Below are positions 45,113 to 55,800 of a stretch of DNA of 64,000 nucleotides, piece by piece. The stretch is from assembly GCF_907163265.1 (NCBI RefSeq), contig NZ_CAJQUM010000001.1, forward strand, positions 2,356,001 through 2,420,000. Direction: 5' to 3'. Within the stretch, counting starts at the first letter, position 1. Each line of letters begins with the position of its first letter. The position numbers and the translations under genes are program-made. The DNA comes from Georgfuchsia toluolica. GTDB lineage: Bacteria; Pseudomonadota; Gammaproteobacteria; Burkholderiales; Rhodocyclaceae. The notes under the pieces are model-generated. The model saw only the letters and a program-made list of their open reading frames with translations. It was not told where the DNA came from and did not search any database.

Positions 45113-46732
45113 ATGACCGTAATCACCCATACCAGCGAAGTGCAAAACGTGACCAAGATCGACATCTACGATTCGACTTTGCGCGATGGCGCGCAAGCCC
45201 AGGGTGTTTCCTATTCGGTCGAAGACAAGATCAAGATCGTGCAGCGGCTCGACGAACTGGGCATTCGCTATATCGAGGCTGGCAACCCCGGCTCCAATCC
45301 CAAGGATCTCGAATTCTTTGCCCGCCTCGGCGAACTCAGGCTCAGGCACGCAAAAATCATCGCTTTCGGCAGCACCTTCAAAGTTGGCGGCGACGCTGCC
45401 ACCGACGCCAATGTGCAGTCGCTGCTGCGGGCCGGTGCCAGCGCCGTCGCCATCTTCGGCAAAAGCTGGGACTTCCAGGTCACCGACATTCTGCGCACCA
45501 CGCAGGCCGAGAACCTGCGCATGATCGGCGACACCATTCGCCACCTCAGGCAGGGCGGGCTGGAAGTGGTGTTCGATGCCGAACATTTTTTCGACGGCTA
45601 CAAGGCCAATCCCGGCTATGCCCTGCAGACACTGGCGGCGGCGGCCGAGGCCGGCGCCGGCTGCCTGTGCCTGTGCGACACCAACGGCGGCTCCTTTCCG
45701 GACGAGATATTCGACATCGTCAAGGTCGTGTGCAGCCGCTTTAAGTGTGCCATTGGCATTCATTGTCACAATGACGGCGAGATGGCCGTGGCCAATTCTG
45801 TGGCTGCCGTGCGGGCCGGCGCCACGCAAGTGCAGGGCACGCTCAATGGCATCGGCGAACGCTGCGGCAATGCCAACCTGTGCGCGATCATTCCCAACCT
45901 GCAGTTGAAGCTCGGCTTCGAGTGCATCCCGCCGCAATGCATGAAGCATCTGACCTCGATTGCGCGTTTCGCCAGCGAGATCGCCAACCTGGCGCCCAAC
46001 GACAAGGCGCCCTATGTCGGCAGCCACGCCTTCGCACACAAGGGCGGCATGCACATCGACGCAGTCAATAAAACCCCAACCGCCTACGAACATATCAATC
46101 CGGAACTGGTCGGCAACCACCGCACTATCCTGATGTCGGAAGTCGCCGGGCGCAGCACGCTGCTGGCGCTGATCAATGCCATCGATCCGGGCATCAAACG
46201 GAATTCACCACAAACCCAGCACATCATGGACCGCCTCAAGCAGCTTGAGCATGAGGGCTACCAGTTCGAGACGGCGGAAAGCTCCTTCGAACTCATCGTG
46301 CGCAAGGAACTCGGCAAGTACCAGCCGTTTTTCGAACTGAAGGAATTCAAGGTCATCGTCGACGAACCTTCAGCCAGTGGCGTGAATTCATCTGCCATGA
46401 TCAAGATTCGCGTCGGCGACACGGAAGAAATCACCGCCGCCGAGGGCGACGGTCCGGTCAATGCGCTCGACCAGGCCATCCGCAAGGCGCTGGAGCGCTT
46501 CTATCCGGCAATCAGGGAAGTCAAGCTTACCGACTACAAGGTGCGCGTGCTCGACTCCGACAGGGCGACCGCCGCCAAGGTGCGGGTGCTGATCGAATCG
46601 ACCGATCACACCGAGAGCTGGACCACCATCGGCGTCTCGACCGACGTCATCAACGCCTCGTGGCTGGCACTGGTGGACGCCATCGAGTACAAGCTGGTGC
46701 GGGAACAGGAACGACAGACCGCGCCGCGCTGA
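45113..46732 (+). CDS. cimA: Citramalate synthase
   Basis: The 539-residue product is a DRE-TIM family enzyme: IYDSTLRDGAQAQGVSYSVE at the start, FDAEHFFDGYKANPGYA, LCDTNGGSFPDEI and HCHNDGEMAVANS, then a C-terminal LeuA-type regulatory domain (about 400-530). Members of this subtype make (R)-citramalate from pyruvate and acetyl-CoA for isoleucine; an (R)-homocitrate or methylthio-acid role is less likely. ATG 45113 is used. leuCDB, which can also use citramalate, lie about 1-4 kb downstream on the other strand. Confidence 0.88.
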   Translation: MTVITHTSEVQNVTKIDIYDSTLRDGAQAQGVSYSVEDKIKIVQRLDELGIRYIEAGNPGSNPKDLEFFARLGELRLRHAKIIAFGSTFKVGGDAATDANVQSLLRAGASAVAIFGKSWDFQVTDILRTTQAENLRMIGDTIRHLRQGGLEVVFDAEHFFDGYKANPGYALQTLAAAAEAGAGCLCLCDTNGGSFPDEIFDIVKVVCSRFKCAIGIHCHNDGEMAVANSVAAVRAGATQVQGTLNGIGERCGNANLCAIIPNLQLKLGFECIPPQCMKHLTSIARFASEIANLAPNDKAPYVGSHAFAHKGGMHIDAVNKTPTAYEHINPELVGNHRTILMSEVAGRSTLLALINAIDPGIKRNSPQTQHIMDRLKQLEHEGYQFETAESSFELIVRKELGKYQPFFELKEFKVIVDEPSASGVNSSAMIKIRVGDTEEITAAEGDGPVNALDQAIRKALERFYPAIREVKLTDYKVRVLDSDRATAAKVRVLIESTDHTESWTTIGVSTDVINASWLALVDAIEYKLVREQERQTAPR

Positions 46733-46748
46733 GCCGAGACCCGGATAA

Positions 46749-46773
46749 ATGGTTGCAGGAATCGTGCAACCAT
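46749..46773 (+). terminator. Hairpin after cimA
   Basis: ATGGTTGCA (46749-46757) pairs perfectly with TGCAACCAT (46765-46773) around a 7-base loop, 17 bases after the cimA stop. There is no clear T run. The remaining gap to 47043 holds a fragment of the TTCGCCCTGAGC repeat type and no gene. Confidence 0.45.
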
Positions 46774-47043
46774 TCGCCCTGAGCCTGCCGAAGACCGGCC
46801 CGAACCGGTCACAAATCAGACAATTCCGATTGCCTTCCAATGCGCATAGTGGCAGGATAGAAGCATAGAACGGTCGACGCTTCCACCGACTCGCTCTAAC
46901 TTCGCCACGGGAGCAAGCGAAGCAGCTGCTTATGCCAATTCGGGATATGCCTTAAGTATCAGCAATCAGGCCATGGCGCTTGTTGATTAACCGCCAAGCT
47001 GTCGTCACAACCTCTTTTTCGTCGTTATTGATGGGGGAACGAT

Positions 47044-47748
47044 ATGTATAAAGCACTGGCAATTATCGCGCAGACACTCGTGTTGCTGATTACCCTTTCA
47101 GGCTGTGGTGGCGGCGGCGGCGGGGGTGGCGGCAGCAGGGGGCCCGTGGCTTCCACATTGTCTTTTCCATTGCAGACCGGATACAAAGCGCTTATCGTCA
47201 ATGGATTAACGAAAAGCTTTACCGTTACTGGCAGTTGCACCGGGTCTGGCACACATTCAACATCGCCGGCCAATACCGCCGCCACCTTTGAAGGGGTGGC
47301 CGGCCTGTCTGCAACAACGACGCTCACGATGTCGCTCAGCAACTGCACGCCGGCATCCATCACAGATACGACTCTCGATTATTACGACAGCAACTATGTT
47401 CCGCTTGGCAATTCCGATGTCGCCGTCGGCTATGATGTTTGGTTAACGCCGCCGTCAATGCCTACTTCCGTAACTGTCGGCGCAACGGGGACAATCGGGA
47501 CAAAAACCTTCTACACAGACAGCACGAAGGCAACCGGCGACGGCAAGCAGATAACTACTTATGTTATTGAAGCGGATACCGCAAACACCGCTATCGTGAA
47601 TCTGATATCCAATATATACGATGCTTCCGACACATTGATCGCTACTGAACAAGACCGTTATCGGATTGATGCGGCCGGCACCCTGACGCCGATTTCAGCC
47701 GACATTTTATATGCAGATGGTATGCATCTGGTTCTGACCTACTCTTGA
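47044..47748 (+). CDS. Putative lipoprotein with a poly-Gly linker, unknown function
   Basis: The 234-residue product has a lipoprotein signal (LLITLSGC, lipidated Cys21) followed by eight or more glycines, then Thr/Ser/Val-rich beta-strand sequence. I recognise no family. It would be anchored to the inner or outer membrane. It stands alone between cimA and the convergent leuB gene, preceded by GGGGGAA close to the ATG. Confidence 0.7.
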   Translation: MYKALAIIAQTLVLLITLSGCGGGGGGGGGSRGPVASTLSFPLQTGYKALIVNGLTKSFTVTGSCTGSGTHSTSPANTAATFEGVAGLSATTTLTMSLSNCTPASITDTTLDYYDSNYVPLGNSDVAVGYDVWLTPPSMPTSVTVGATGTIGTKTFYTDSTKATGDGKQITTYVIEADTANTAIVNLISNIYDASDTLIATEQDRYRIDAAGTLTPISADILYADGMHLVLTYS

Positions 47749-47810
47749 TTGGCTCCTGCTCGAAGCATGTCCCGAGCTGGATAAAGGGGGTGAAGGCGCG
47801 CAGTGCGCAG

Positions 47811-47843
47811 CCGTTCATGGTTCGACAAGCTCACCACGAACGG
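47811..47843. repeat. CCGTTC/GAACGG dispersed repeat
   Basis: CCGTTCATGGTTCGACAAGC followed by TCACCACGAACGG has complementary ends (CCGTTC and GAACGG). It belongs to a common proteobacterial intergenic repeat. It lies between the lipoprotein gene and the leuB 3' end and may terminate one of them. Confidence 0.65.
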
Positions 47844-47890
47844 CTACGCATCTGACAGTCATCCAATAGGCGGCAGCGCCGTCTCGGGGG

Positions 47891-48952
47891 CTACAGTGCA
47901 GCGACGACCTGGTCGCCCATCTCGGAGCAGGAAACCTTCTTCGTCCCTGGCTCGTAGATGTCGCCCGTGCGATAGCCCGCCGCCAGCACCTTCTTCGCCG
48001 CGGCTTCGATCCGCGCCGCCGCCGCTTCGTTGCCGAAGGTGTAGCGCATCATCATCGCTACCGAAAGGATCGTCGCCAGCGGGTTCGCCAGGTTCTTGCC
48101 AGCGATGTCGGGTGCCGAGCCGTGGCAAGGTTCATACATGCCCTTGTTGTTGGCGTCGAGCGAGGCGGAGGGCAGCATGCCGATGGAGCCGGTCAGCATC
48201 GAGGCTTCGTCGGAAAGGATGTCGCCGAACATGTTGCCGGTGACCATGACATCGAACTGCTTCGGATTGCGCACGAGCTGCATCGCCGCGTTGTCGACCA
48301 GCATGTGGCTGAGTTCGATGTCCGGATATTCGGCGGACAGCTCGATCATCACGTCGCGCCAGAGCTGGGTGGTTTCCAGCACGTTTATCTTGTCGACCGA
48401 ACAGACCTTTTTGCCGCGCTTCTGCGCTGCCTTGAAGGCGACGTGGCCGATGCGGCGGATTTCGTCCTCGCTGTAGATCATGGTGTTGCGGCCGATGCGC
48501 TTGCCGTCTTCGACGCTGATGCCGCGCGGTTCGCCGAAGTAGATGTCGCCGGTCAGTTCGCGCACGATCATGATGTCCAGGCCCGAAACGATTTCGGGCT
48601 TCAAGGATGAGGCGTTGGCGAGTTCCGGATAAAGCACGGCCGGACGCAGGTTGGCGAACAAACCGAGATCCTTGCGGATGCCGAGCAGGCCGCGCTCGGG
48701 ACGCTGCGGGCGCGGCAAGGTGTCCCACTTGGGACCACCGACAGCGGCGAGCAGCACGGCGTCCGCGGCACGAGCGAGTTTCTGCGAGGCCTCGGGATAG
48801 GGGGATCCGGTGGCATCGACCGCGACGCCGCCGAGCAGGGCTTGTTCCAACTCGATCTTCATGCCCTCCTTGCGGAAAACGTCGAGCACGCGCAGGGCCT
48901 GCGCCATGATTTCGGGGCCGATGCCGTCGCCCGGCAGGTAACAGATTTTCAT
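47891..48952 (-). CDS. leuB: 3-isopropylmalate dehydrogenase
   Basis: The 353-residue product begins [20 protein letters not shown] and has [36 protein letters not shown] and [15 protein letters not shown], covering substrate, Mg and NAD sites of LeuB. It oxidatively decarboxylates 3-isopropylmalate for leucine, and can act on 3-methylmalate in the citramalate route. It is separated from leuD by 169 bases that contain a dispersed repeat. Confidence 0.96.
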   Translation of the reverse strand: MKICYLPGDGIGPEIMAQALRVLDVFRKEGMKIELEQALLGGVAVDATGSPYPEASQKLARAADAVLLAAVGGPKWDTLPRPQRPERGLLGIRKDLGLFANLRPAVLYPELANASSLKPEIVSGLDIMIVRELTGDIYFGEPRGISVEDGKRIGRNTMIYSEDEIRRIGHVAFKAAQKRGKKVCSVDKINVLETTQLWRDVMIELSAEYPDIELSHMLVDNAAMQLVRNPKQFDVMVTGNMFGDILSDEASMLTGSIGMLPSASLDANNKGMYEPCHGSAPDIAGKNLANPLATILSVAMMMRYTFGNEAAAARIEAAAKKVLAAGYRTGDIYEPGTKKVSCSEMGDQVVAAL

Positions 48953-49010
48953 GCTGGATTCCTTGTCGTGGTCTGATTATTGAGCATTACGATATTGGAT
49001 AACAAATTCT

Positions 49011-49098
49011 CCGTCATTCCGGAAGCGCGCAGCGCGAGCCGGAATCCGGTGTCTTGGCAATAAAAAGTCCCTGGATTCCCGCCTTCGCGGGAATGACA
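49011..49098. repeat. Dispersed inverted repeat (CGTCATTCC type), copy 2
   Basis: It opens CCGTCATTCCGG and closes GGGAATGACAGG, close to copy 1 at 31404-31487; the middle again has CCGGAATCC and CTGGATTCCCGCC. It lies between leuD and leuB. Confidence 0.75.
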
Positions 49099-49121
49099 GG
49101 CGAGAGATGGGCATCATACTT

Positions 49122-49763
49122 TTATGCGGAGAACAGCCAAGGCTGTGCGGCCCTGTGCTTCACCTCGAAGGTCTTGATGTCTTCGGCATGCATCAGGGTC
49201 AGGCCGATTTCGTCGAGGCCGTTCAACAGGCAGTGCTTGCGGTGCGGCGTGATGTCGAAGCCGAACGAATCGCCGGATGGCAGCGTCACGGTCTGCGCTT
49301 CAAGATTGACGTCGAGGTAATACGCTTCGCTGGCGAGGCTTTCCTTGAGCATGCGCTCGACCATCGCGGCGGGCGCGGCGATGGGCAGCAGGCCGTTCTT
49401 GTAGCAGTTGCTGAAAAAGATGTCGGCGAACGAGGGCGCGATGATGACCTGGAAGCCGTAGCCGTCGATGGCCCACGGCGCATGCTCGCGGCTCGAACCA
49501 CAGCCGAAATTGTCGCGCGCCAGCAGGATCTGCGCCTTGGCATAGCGCGGCTGGTTGAGCAGGAAGTCCTTGTTCAGCGGACGCTTGCTGCAATCCATGT
49601 CCGGCTCGCCGTGATCGAGATAACGCCACTCGTCGAACAGGTAGGGGCCGAAGCCGGAACGCTTGATCGACTTGAGGAATTGCTTTGGAATAATCGCATC
49701 GGTATCCACGTTGGCACGATCGAGCGGGAACACCAGGCCCTTGAGTTGCTTGAATGATTTCAT
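49122..49763 (-). CDS. leuD: 3-isopropylmalate dehydratase small subunit
   Basis: From ATG 49763 the product has 213 residues, the expected size, with [15 protein letters not shown] and [18 protein letters not shown], the swivel-domain motif with the substrate-binding Arg. It works with LeuC. The earlier in-frame ATG at 49814 would add 17 residues and is rejected. leuC ends 13 bases upstream of this start. Confidence 0.96.
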   Translation of the reverse strand: MKSFKQLKGLVFPLDRANVDTDAIIPKQFLKSIKRSGFGPYLFDEWRYLDHGEPDMDCSKRPLNKDFLLNQPRYAKAQILLARDNFGCGSSREHAPWAIDGYGFQVIIAPSFADIFFSNCYKNGLLPIAAPAAMVERMLKESLASEAYYLDVNLEAQTVTLPSGDSFGFDITPHRKHCLLNGLDEIGLTLMHAEDIKTFEVKHRAAQPWLFSA

Positions 49764-49776
49764 GGCAGGATTCCCT

Positions 49777-51186
49777 TCAGAGCAAAGTACGAATATCGAC
49801 GAAATGGCCGGCAATCGCCGCGGCGGCGGCCATTTCCGGACTGACGAGGTGAGTGCGGCCGCCCTGCCCCTGGCGCCCCTCGAAATTGCGGTTGGAAGTC
49901 GAGGCGCAGCGCTCGCCCGGCGCCAGGCGGTCGGCGTTCATCGCCAGGCACATCGAGCAGCCCGGCTCGCGCCACTCGAAACCGGCGGCGACGAAAATCT
50001 TGTCGAGGCCTTCGGCTTCGGCCTGGCGCTTGACCTGGCCGGAACCCGGCACCACCAGCACCTGATTCACGCTGGCAGCCTTTTGCTTGCCCTTGGCGAT
50101 GCTGGCCGCCGCGCGCAGATCTTCGATGCGCGAGTTGGTGCAGGAGCCGATGAACACCTTGTCTACGCGGATGTCGGTAATCGGTGTATCACCAGCAAGC
50201 CCCATGTATTGCAGGGCGCGCTCGATGCCGCCGCGCTTGACCGGATCGGCTTCGGCAGCGGGATTTGGCACCTTGGCGCCGACCGGCAGCACCTGTTCCG
50301 GTGAGGTGCCCCAAGTCACTTGCGGCGCGATGTCTTCGGCACGCAATTCGACCACGGCATCGAAAGTTGCATCGGCATCCGACGGCAACGTCGCCCAGTA
50401 GGCCACGGCCTTGTCCCAGTCCGCACCCTTGGGTGCGTAGAGACGGCCCTTCAGGTAGGCCTCGGTTTTTTCATCCGGCGCGATCAGGCCGGCGCGAGCG
50501 CCGGCTTCGATGGCCATGTTGCAAACGGTCATGCGGCCTTCCATGGACAAGCCGCGAATCGCGGAGCCGCCGAACTCGATGGCATATCCGGTGCCGCCGG
50601 CAGTACCGATTCTGCCAATTATGGCGAGCGCCACGTCCTTGGCAGTAATGCCGCGGCCCAGGGTGCCTTCGACCTTGACCAGCATGCGATTGGATTTCTT
50701 GGCGACCAGCGTTTGCGTCGCCAGCACATGCTCGACTTCGGACGTGCCGATACCGTGCGCCAGTGCGCCGAAAGCGCCATGGGTCGAGGTGTGGCTGTCG
50801 CCGCAAACCACTGTCATACCCGGCAGCGTGGTGCCGTTTTCCGGGCCGATGACATGGATGATGCCCTGGTTCGCGTGCTTGAACGGGAAATACACCAGCG
50901 CGCCGAATTCCTTGATGTTGCTGTCGAGCGTCTCCACCTGCAGGCGCGCGATCGGCTCCTCGATGCCCTTATCCCAGTGGTTGGTCGGCGTGTTGTGGTC
51001 GGGGTTGGCGACGATGCTGTCCTTGCGCCATGGCTTGCGGCCGGCGAGGCGCATGCCTTCAAAGGCCTGCGGACTGGTGACTTCGTGCACCAGGTGACGG
51101 TCGATATAAATTAGGCAGGTACCATCGCTTTCCTCCCTGACGACATGCGAATCCCACAATTTGTCATAGAGCGTTTTGCCGGGCAT
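49777..51186 (-). CDS. leuC: 3-isopropylmalate dehydratase large subunit
   Basis: The 469-residue protein is an aconitase-family enzyme: [37 protein letters not shown] and [15 protein letters not shown], with the Cys ligands of the 4Fe-4S cluster (CTN and CxxC). Together with LeuD it isomerises isopropylmalate, or citramalate when paired with CimA. leuC-leuD-leuB run on the minus strand; leuA is not in the window. Confidence 0.97.
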   Translation of the reverse strand: MPGKTLYDKLWDSHVVREESDGTCLIYIDRHLVHEVTSPQAFEGMRLAGRKPWRKDSIVANPDHNTPTNHWDKGIEEPIARLQVETLDSNIKEFGALVYFPFKHANQGIIHVIGPENGTTLPGMTVVCGDSHTSTHGAFGALAHGIGTSEVEHVLATQTLVAKKSNRMLVKVEGTLGRGITAKDVALAIIGRIGTAGGTGYAIEFGGSAIRGLSMEGRMTVCNMAIEAGARAGLIAPDEKTEAYLKGRLYAPKGADWDKAVAYWATLPSDADATFDAVVELRAEDIAPQVTWGTSPEQVLPVGAKVPNPAAEADPVKRGGIERALQYMGLAGDTPITDIRVDKVFIGSCTNSRIEDLRAAASIAKGKQKAASVNQVLVVPGSGQVKRQAEAEGLDKIFVAAGFEWREPGCSMCLAMNADRLAPGERCASTSNRNFEGRQGQGGRTHLVSPEMAAAAAIAGHFVDIRTLL

Positions 51187-51219
51187 GACGACTCCTTTTC
51201 GATGAATACAAAAACCTCA

Positions 51220-51351
51220 AGCCACAGAGGTCACAGAGGACACAGAGAAAATGCGGGGTTTCGGACGATTGCCACGCTCACCCTCCGGGTGAGACCGCCA
51301 GCTTATGCAAGGCATTGTCTTTCCTCTGTGAACTCTGTGCCCTCTGTGGCT
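51220..51351. repeat. CACAGAG inverted-repeat element, copy 3
   Basis: It opens AGCCACAGAGGTCACAGAG and closes GTGCCCTCTGTGGCT. The loop contains CTCACCCTCCGGGTGAG, a smaller hairpin. It lies between divergently oriented leuC and the MmyB-type regulator. Confidence 0.85.
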
Positions 51352-51402
51352 AAGTGCTTTTCCAGAATGGAAATATAGACTGCGCTGGATACCGGAACAA
51401 GC

Positions 51403-51418
51403 CTAGTAGTTATACTAG
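51403..51418 (+). promoter_or_regulatory. Possible operator of the MmyB-type regulator
   Basis: CTAGTA (51403-51408) and TACTAG (51413-51418) form a perfect inverted repeat with a GTTA spacer, 26 bases before the start codon. The TATACT overlapping the right arm could be a -10 element. Autoregulation is an inference. Confidence 0.4.
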
Positions 51419-51443
51419 TATCAACACTAACTGGAATTCGTCC

Positions 51444-52241
51444 ATGAACACACGTCGCCAGGAACTTGGCGCCTTCCTGCAAGCCATGCGCAAGCGCTCT
51501 GCGCCAGAGGCTTTCGGCTTTGCCACCGGCAGCCGCCGTCGCACGCAAGGCCTGCGCCGCGAGGAAGCCGCTCAGCTCGCCGGCATCAGCCCGACCTGGT
51601 ACACCTGGATCGAACAGGGGCGCGAGGTGAAGGTGTCGCCCGAAGTGCTCGATCGGCTGGCGCAATCGCTGCGGCTGACTGGCACCGAACGCGCCTATCT
51701 GTTCGAAATGGCGGGGCGGCGCGATCCGCACGCGGCGGTGCCGGAAGCCGACGGTGCGCCGGAAACGCTTGCCGATCTACTCGCCGACATCACCATCCCG
51801 GCCTACCTCATGGGACGCTATTGGGATATACTCGCATGGAATAGACAGGCGGCCGAACTGTTCGCCGGTTGGCTGGACCAGCCGCAGGCTGTGGGCAGTG
51901 CACCGCCCAACATGCTGCGTTTTGTCTTCCTGCAGCCGCACGCCCGGCACTTCGTCGTAGACTGGGAAACCCGCGCCCGCCGCATCACTGCCGAATTCCG
52001 CGCCGACTGCCGCAGCCGTTTCGAAGAGCCGGCATTGCAGCGCCTGGTGGAAGAACTGAAGCAGGCGAGCCCCGAGTTCTCCCGCTTCTGGAAACAGCAT
52101 GATGTGCTCGAACGTCAAGGCGGGGAGCGTTCCTTCCACCACCCCAGGCGCGGTCTCGTCGCCTACCGCCAGATCACCCTGCGGCCGGTGGAACAGGAGC
52201 ACCTGAAGCTGGTGGTACTGAGTCCGGCCCAGGTTCGATGA
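51444..52241 (+). CDS. XRE-family regulator with MmyB-like ligand-binding domain
   Basis: From ATG 51444 the product has 265 residues. An N-terminal helix-turn-helix (LRREEAAQLAGISPTWYTWI, about 33-55) is followed by a PAS-like MmyB domain (MGRYWDILAWNRQAAELF) and a C-terminal RPVEQEHLKLVVLSP strand. MmyB-type regulators commonly bind fatty acids or CoA esters and often control an adjacent dehydrogenase; the target here is not evident. The longer frame from 51354 includes the promoter and is rejected. Confidence 0.8.
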   Translation: MNTRRQELGAFLQAMRKRSAPEAFGFATGSRRRTQGLRREEAAQLAGISPTWYTWIEQGREVKVSPEVLDRLAQSLRLTGTERAYLFEMAGRRDPHAAVPEADGAPETLADLLADITIPAYLMGRYWDILAWNRQAAELFAGWLDQPQAVGSAPPNMLRFVFLQPHARHFVVDWETRARRITAEFRADCRSRFEEPALQRLVEELKQASPEFSRFWKQHDVLERQGGERSFHHPRRGLVAYRQITLRPVEQEHLKLVVLSPAQVR

Positions 52242-52274
52242 GTTGATGGGGAATTGGTTTTTCTTGCGTGAGGG

Positions 52275-52517
52275 TTACTGCTTGGCGACGAGATAGTTCG
52301 CAACATCGTCGAGCGTCACCAGCCTGGCATAGTCGGACTCCGGTATTTCCACTCCCGTCTTTTCATTCAAGCCGAGCAGGAAATTCAGCCAGTCCATCGA
52401 ATCGAGATCGACCTGCTTGCGCAATGGCTGGTCTGGCTGCAATTCCGCGGCCTCGACTTCGGGCGCGATGGACAGCAGCATCGCCATTGCGATTCGTTTT
52501 GCCTCTTCCACGTTCAT
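52275..52517 (-). CDS. Free-standing acyl carrier protein
   Basis: The 80-residue acidic product has VDLDSMDWLNF, where Ser40 in DSMD would receive 4'-phosphopantetheine (the usual motif is DSLD). It is not the housekeeping AcpP, which sits with fabD/fabF. Its ATG overlaps the stop of the E2 gene (ATGA at 52514-52517), so it is translated with the 2-oxoacid dehydrogenase complex genes. ACPs in such an operon are not usual; it may accept or donate an acyl group in a secondary lipid route (inference). Confidence 0.8.
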   Translation of the reverse strand: MNVEEAKRIAMAMLLSIAPEVEAAELQPDQPLRKQVDLDSMDWLNFLLGLNEKTGVEIPESDYARLVTLDDVANYLVAKQ

Positions 52518-53701
52518 GATGGTTTGCTTTCTTCGTCGACATCCAGCGCTTCCGGCTGCTGCAATTGTTCGCGCAACTCGGTGAGGAACAGCGCACCGCG
52601 ATGGCCGTCCGACACACGGTGATCGGCGCTGAGGCTGACGGTCACGACGGGCAGCGCCTTGACCTGTCCAGCATCGGCCCAAGGCCGCTCGGTGATTTGG
52701 CCGAAGCCGACCAGCGCCACTTGCGGCGGATAGATGACGCCGAACACAGATTCGACGCCCTGGTCGCCGAGGTTGGTGACGGTGATGCTGGCTTCCGAGA
52801 GTTCCGAGCTCCTCAGCGATCCGGCGCGTGTGCGTTTGACCAGGTCGGAGAGTTCGCGCATCAGCGTGGTCAGATTTTTCTTGTCGGTGTCGAGCAGCGC
52901 GGGGGCCATCAGTCCGCTCTGGCGCAACGAGATGGCGACGCCCAGATTGAAACGCTCGGCGCGATGGAAGGCACCATCACGAAAGAAGCCGTTGAGGTCG
53001 GGATATTTCTTAAGTGTCAGCGCCACGGCCTTCAGCAGCAGCGCTGCGGGCAGCAGCCGATCCGCCATAACGCGGTCCGCATTCGCCTGCGTCAGCCAGT
53101 CGAGGGCACGGGCCATGGGAATCGATTCGGCCAGGTAGTAGTGCGGAATCTCGCGCTTGGAGCGGCTCATGGCCGCCGCGATGGCCTGGCGCATCTCGGC
53201 CTGCCGGTCCCTGGGCGCTGCGGCGCGCTCTACGTCCTCCAGCGTGACGGCACCATGTGGACCGGTGCCCTTCACCTTGTCGAGATCGACGCCAAGTTCC
53301 TGCGCGCGACGGCGAGCAACCGGCGACACGAGATGAGGTCTGGCGGCAGCGGTCGAAGGCTGCGGTGGCGGAATGACGACCGCAGGAGCCGTTACGACAG
53401 GCGGCATTGGCTCGGGTTTGGCCAACTTCTCGCGCTTGTACTTCTCCGCATCGGCAGGCGTTTCGCCGGCTTCGAGCAGCAGCGCGAGCACGGTACCGAC
53501 TGGTATTTTTTCCTGGGGTTGCACAAGCAGATCGGCGACCGTGCCCTCCTGCCAGCACTCGACATCCACCGCAGCCTTCGAGGTGTCCACCACCGCGACC
53601 ACCTGCCCCTTTTTGATCTTGTCGCCGGGATGCACCTGCCATTCCAGCAGCGTGCCTTCGTCCATGTCCGCGCCCAGCGAAGGCAGCCTGAATTCGATCA
53701 C
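52514..53701 (-). CDS. 2-oxoacid dehydrogenase complex E2 (dihydrolipoyl acyltransferase)
   Basis: From GTG 53701 the product has 395 residues: a lipoyl domain with [11 protein letters not shown] (Lys42 lipoylated), an Ala/Pro linker, a peripheral-subunit-binding domain ([20 protein letters not shown]) and a catalytic domain ending [11 protein letters not shown] with the active His/Asp. It carries the acyl group from E1 to CoA. The GTG overlaps the E1-beta stop (GTGA) and its stop overlaps the ACP start. Its substrate (pyruvate, acetoin or a branched oxoacid) is not certain. Confidence 0.9.
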   Translation of the reverse strand: MIEFRLPSLGADMDEGTLLEWQVHPGDKIKKGQVVAVVDTSKAAVDVECWQEGTVADLLVQPQEKIPVGTVLALLLEAGETPADAEKYKREKLAKPEPMPPVVTAPAVVIPPPQPSTAAARPHLVSPVARRRAQELGVDLDKVKGTGPHGAVTLEDVERAAAPRDRQAEMRQAIAAAMSRSKREIPHYYLAESIPMARALDWLTQANADRVMADRLLPAALLLKAVALTLKKYPDLNGFFRDGAFHRAERFNLGVAISLRQSGLMAPALLDTDKKNLTTLMRELSDLVKRTRAGSLRSSELSEASITVTNLGDQGVESVFGVIYPPQVALVGFGQITERPWADAGQVKALPVVTVSLSADHRVSDGHRGALFLTELREQLQQPEALDVDEESKPS

Positions 53702-54681
53702 GTTTCTTCTCCGAACATTGATCTCACGGCGGCGACGATTTTTTCCGGCTGTGGCAAGGCAGCCTCTTCCAGGTGCCGCGCATAGGGAATCGGAACTTCT
53801 TCGGAACAAACCCGGGCCAGCGGCGCGTCGAGATCGTAAAACGTGTTTTCGACGATGCGCGCCATCACTTCGGCGGCCAGGCTGCCGCTCCTCCATCCTT
53901 CGTCGACGACGACGGCGCGGTGACATTTGCGTACCGTGGTGACGATGCTTTCGGTATCAAGCGGACGCAGCACGCGCAGGTCAAGCACTTCGGCGCTGAT
54001 GCCGGCGGCGGCAAGCTGCTCCGCTGCCGCCAGTGTCTTGAACAAGGTTCCGCCGTATGTGATCAGCGCCACGTCCTTGCCTTCGCGTCGTACCTTCGCC
54101 GAGCGGATGTCCACCGATCCGGTGTCGGGCAGCTCTCCTTCCATGTTGTACAGCGCGGCATGTTCGAAGATCAGCACCGGGTCCGGCTCCTTCAGCGCGG
54201 CAGCAAGCATGTGGCGCGCATCCTCGATGGTCGCCGGAGCGAGGATGGTGATGCCGGGAATATGCGCATACCATCCTTCGAAACTGTGCGAATGCTGTGC
54301 CGCGACCTGGCGCCCGGCGCCGGTCGCCGTGCGGATCACCAGCGGCACCGAGAACTGCCCGCCCGACATGTGGTGATACAGGGCGGCGCTGTTGATGATC
54401 GGGTCAAGCGCCAGCAGACTGAAATTGACTGTCATCACCTCCACGACGGGACGCATGCCGCCCAGCGCGGCGCCGACCCCGGCGCCGACGAAGGCCAGCT
54501 CGGAGAGCGGGGTATCGCGGATGCGCTCGGGGCCGAATTCCGCCAGCAGATCCTTCGACACGGCATAGGTGCCGCCGTACATGCCGACATCCTCGCCCAT
54601 GAGAAATACGCGCGGATCATTTTGCAGGGCTTCACGCAAGCCTTCGCGCAGCGCTTCGCGATAGCTGATGCGCCGGCTCAC
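53698..54681 (-). CDS. 2-oxoacid dehydrogenase E1 component, beta subunit
   Basis: The 327-residue product has the E1-beta layout: [38 protein letters not shown], then transketolase pyrimidine and C-terminal domains ([16 protein letters not shown]). With E1-alpha it decarboxylates the oxoacid on thiamine diphosphate. The start is GTG 54681 overlapping the E1-alpha stop; its stop overlaps the E2 GTG. Confidence 0.92.
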   Translation of the reverse strand: MSRRISYREALREGLREALQNDPRVFLMGEDVGMYGGTYAVSKDLLAEFGPERIRDTPLSELAFVGAGVGAALGGMRPVVEVMTVNFSLLALDPIINSAALYHHMSGGQFSVPLVIRTATGAGRQVAAQHSHSFEGWYAHIPGITILAPATIEDARHMLAAALKEPDPVLIFEHAALYNMEGELPDTGSVDIRSAKVRREGKDVALITYGGTLFKTLAAAEQLAAAGISAEVLDLRVLRPLDTESIVTTVRKCHRAVVVDEGWRSGSLAAEVMARIVENTFYDLDAPLARVCSEEVPIPYARHLEEAALPQPEKIVAAVRSMFGEET

Positions 54682-55685
54682 GATGGCTGCCCCCGCTGCG
54701 TGCAGACGCCGGCGAGCATTTCTTCCACCGTCTCCCACTGGCCCGCCTCGGCGTATGCCACGGCGGTGGCGACTTCGTCGTTCACTTTCGCATCGAGCGC
54801 GAGGAACTCGTCTTCGCTGAGTTTTCCTTCCTGCTTCAGGCGCGCGGTATAGGTGTGGATCGGTCCGCGCGTTTTCCATTCCTCCACCTCGGCCTTGCTG
54901 CGATAGAGCTCGGCGTCGAACATCGAGTGGGCGCGAAAGCGGTAGGTCTGGTACTCGATGAAGAGCGGCGCCTCGCCCGTCCTCACTTTTGCCACGGCCT
55001 GTTTCGTCGCTTCGTGCACCGCGACCACGTCCATGCCGTCCGCCCTGATGGTGGGAACCTTGTAGGAGGCCGCCTTGGCGCACAGGTCGGTTTGCGATTC
55101 CGAGCGCGCCAGCGCGGTGCCCATGGCATACAGATTGTTCTCGCAGCAGAACAGCACCGGCAGCTTCCACAATGCGGCGAGGTTCATCGCCTCGTGGAAG
55201 GCGCCCTCGGCCACCGCGCCGTCGCCGAAGAAGCAGGCGGTAATGCGTCCGGTTTCCCTCATCTTGTCGGCCAAGGCCAGCCCTGCGGCCAGCGGCAGAC
55301 CGCCGGCGACGATGGCGTTGCCGCCGAACAGCCGCGTGCGCTTGTCGAACAGGTGCATCGAACCGCCGCGGCCACGCGCGCAACCCTCGCGCTTGCCATA
55401 CATCTCGGCCATGATCACACCCATGTCCATGCCGCGCACCAGCGCATGGCCATGCTCGCGGTAGGTGGTGACAAGATTGTCCTCGGCCTGCAAGGCATGC
55501 AATGCGCCGACAGCCACCGCCTCCTCGCCTATGTACAAGTGCAAAAAACCGCGAATCTTGCCGGCGCCGTAGAGTTCCGCCGATTTTTCTTCCATGCGGC
55601 GGATGCGCAGCATGTCGGCGAGCAGCTTGAGCGCAAATGCCTTGTCGTAGGGCACCGGGCCGCTGGGTGGCGCCGGGATCGTCAT
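54678..55685 (-). CDS. 2-oxoacid dehydrogenase E1 component, alpha subunit (PdhA-like)
   Basis: From ATG 55685 the product has 335 residues with the TPP motif GDG at 154-156 and ENN at 182-184 ([20 protein letters not shown]), plus [14 protein letters not shown] and [11 protein letters not shown]. It binds ThDP-Mg with E1-beta. This alpha/beta split type is that of Gram-positive, mitochondrial and acetoin enzymes; the usual proteobacterial PDH has a single AceE. No E3 gene is in the window. The frame upstream of ATG 55685 is a G-rich extension with no family match. Confidence 0.92.
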   Translation of the reverse strand: MTIPAPPSGPVPYDKAFALKLLADMLRIRRMEEKSAELYGAGKIRGFLHLYIGEEAVAVGALHALQAEDNLVTTYREHGHALVRGMDMGVIMAEMYGKREGCARGRGGSMHLFDKRTRLFGGNAIVAGGLPLAAGLALADKMRETGRITACFFGDGAVAEGAFHEAMNLAALWKLPVLFCCENNLYAMGTALARSESQTDLCAKAASYKVPTIRADGMDVVAVHEATKQAVAKVRTGEAPLFIEYQTYRFRAHSMFDAELYRSKAEVEEWKTRGPIHTYTARLKQEGKLSEDEFLALDAKVNDEVATAVAYAEAGQWETVEEMLAGVCTQRGQPS

Positions 55686-55800
55686 GCTGCCCCCGCCGGG
55701 CTGTCCCAAGAGAGCGGCGATACATGAACCGGGAGCCGCGCCCAGCGTGGTTGAACCATAGTCGCCTCCGCCTGGGCGGGGGGTGGGGGGTGGGGAGCGT

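Noticed and set aside
43608-45116. 502-residue Arg-rich plus-strand frame inside the aldolase-SDR fusion gene
   Set aside because: It is a different frame of the fusion gene; its composition is Arg/Gly noise.
40002-51351. CACAGAG repeats as a CRISPR array
   Set aside because: The copies are kilobases apart, lie between genes, have no regular spacers and are hairpins with variable loops.
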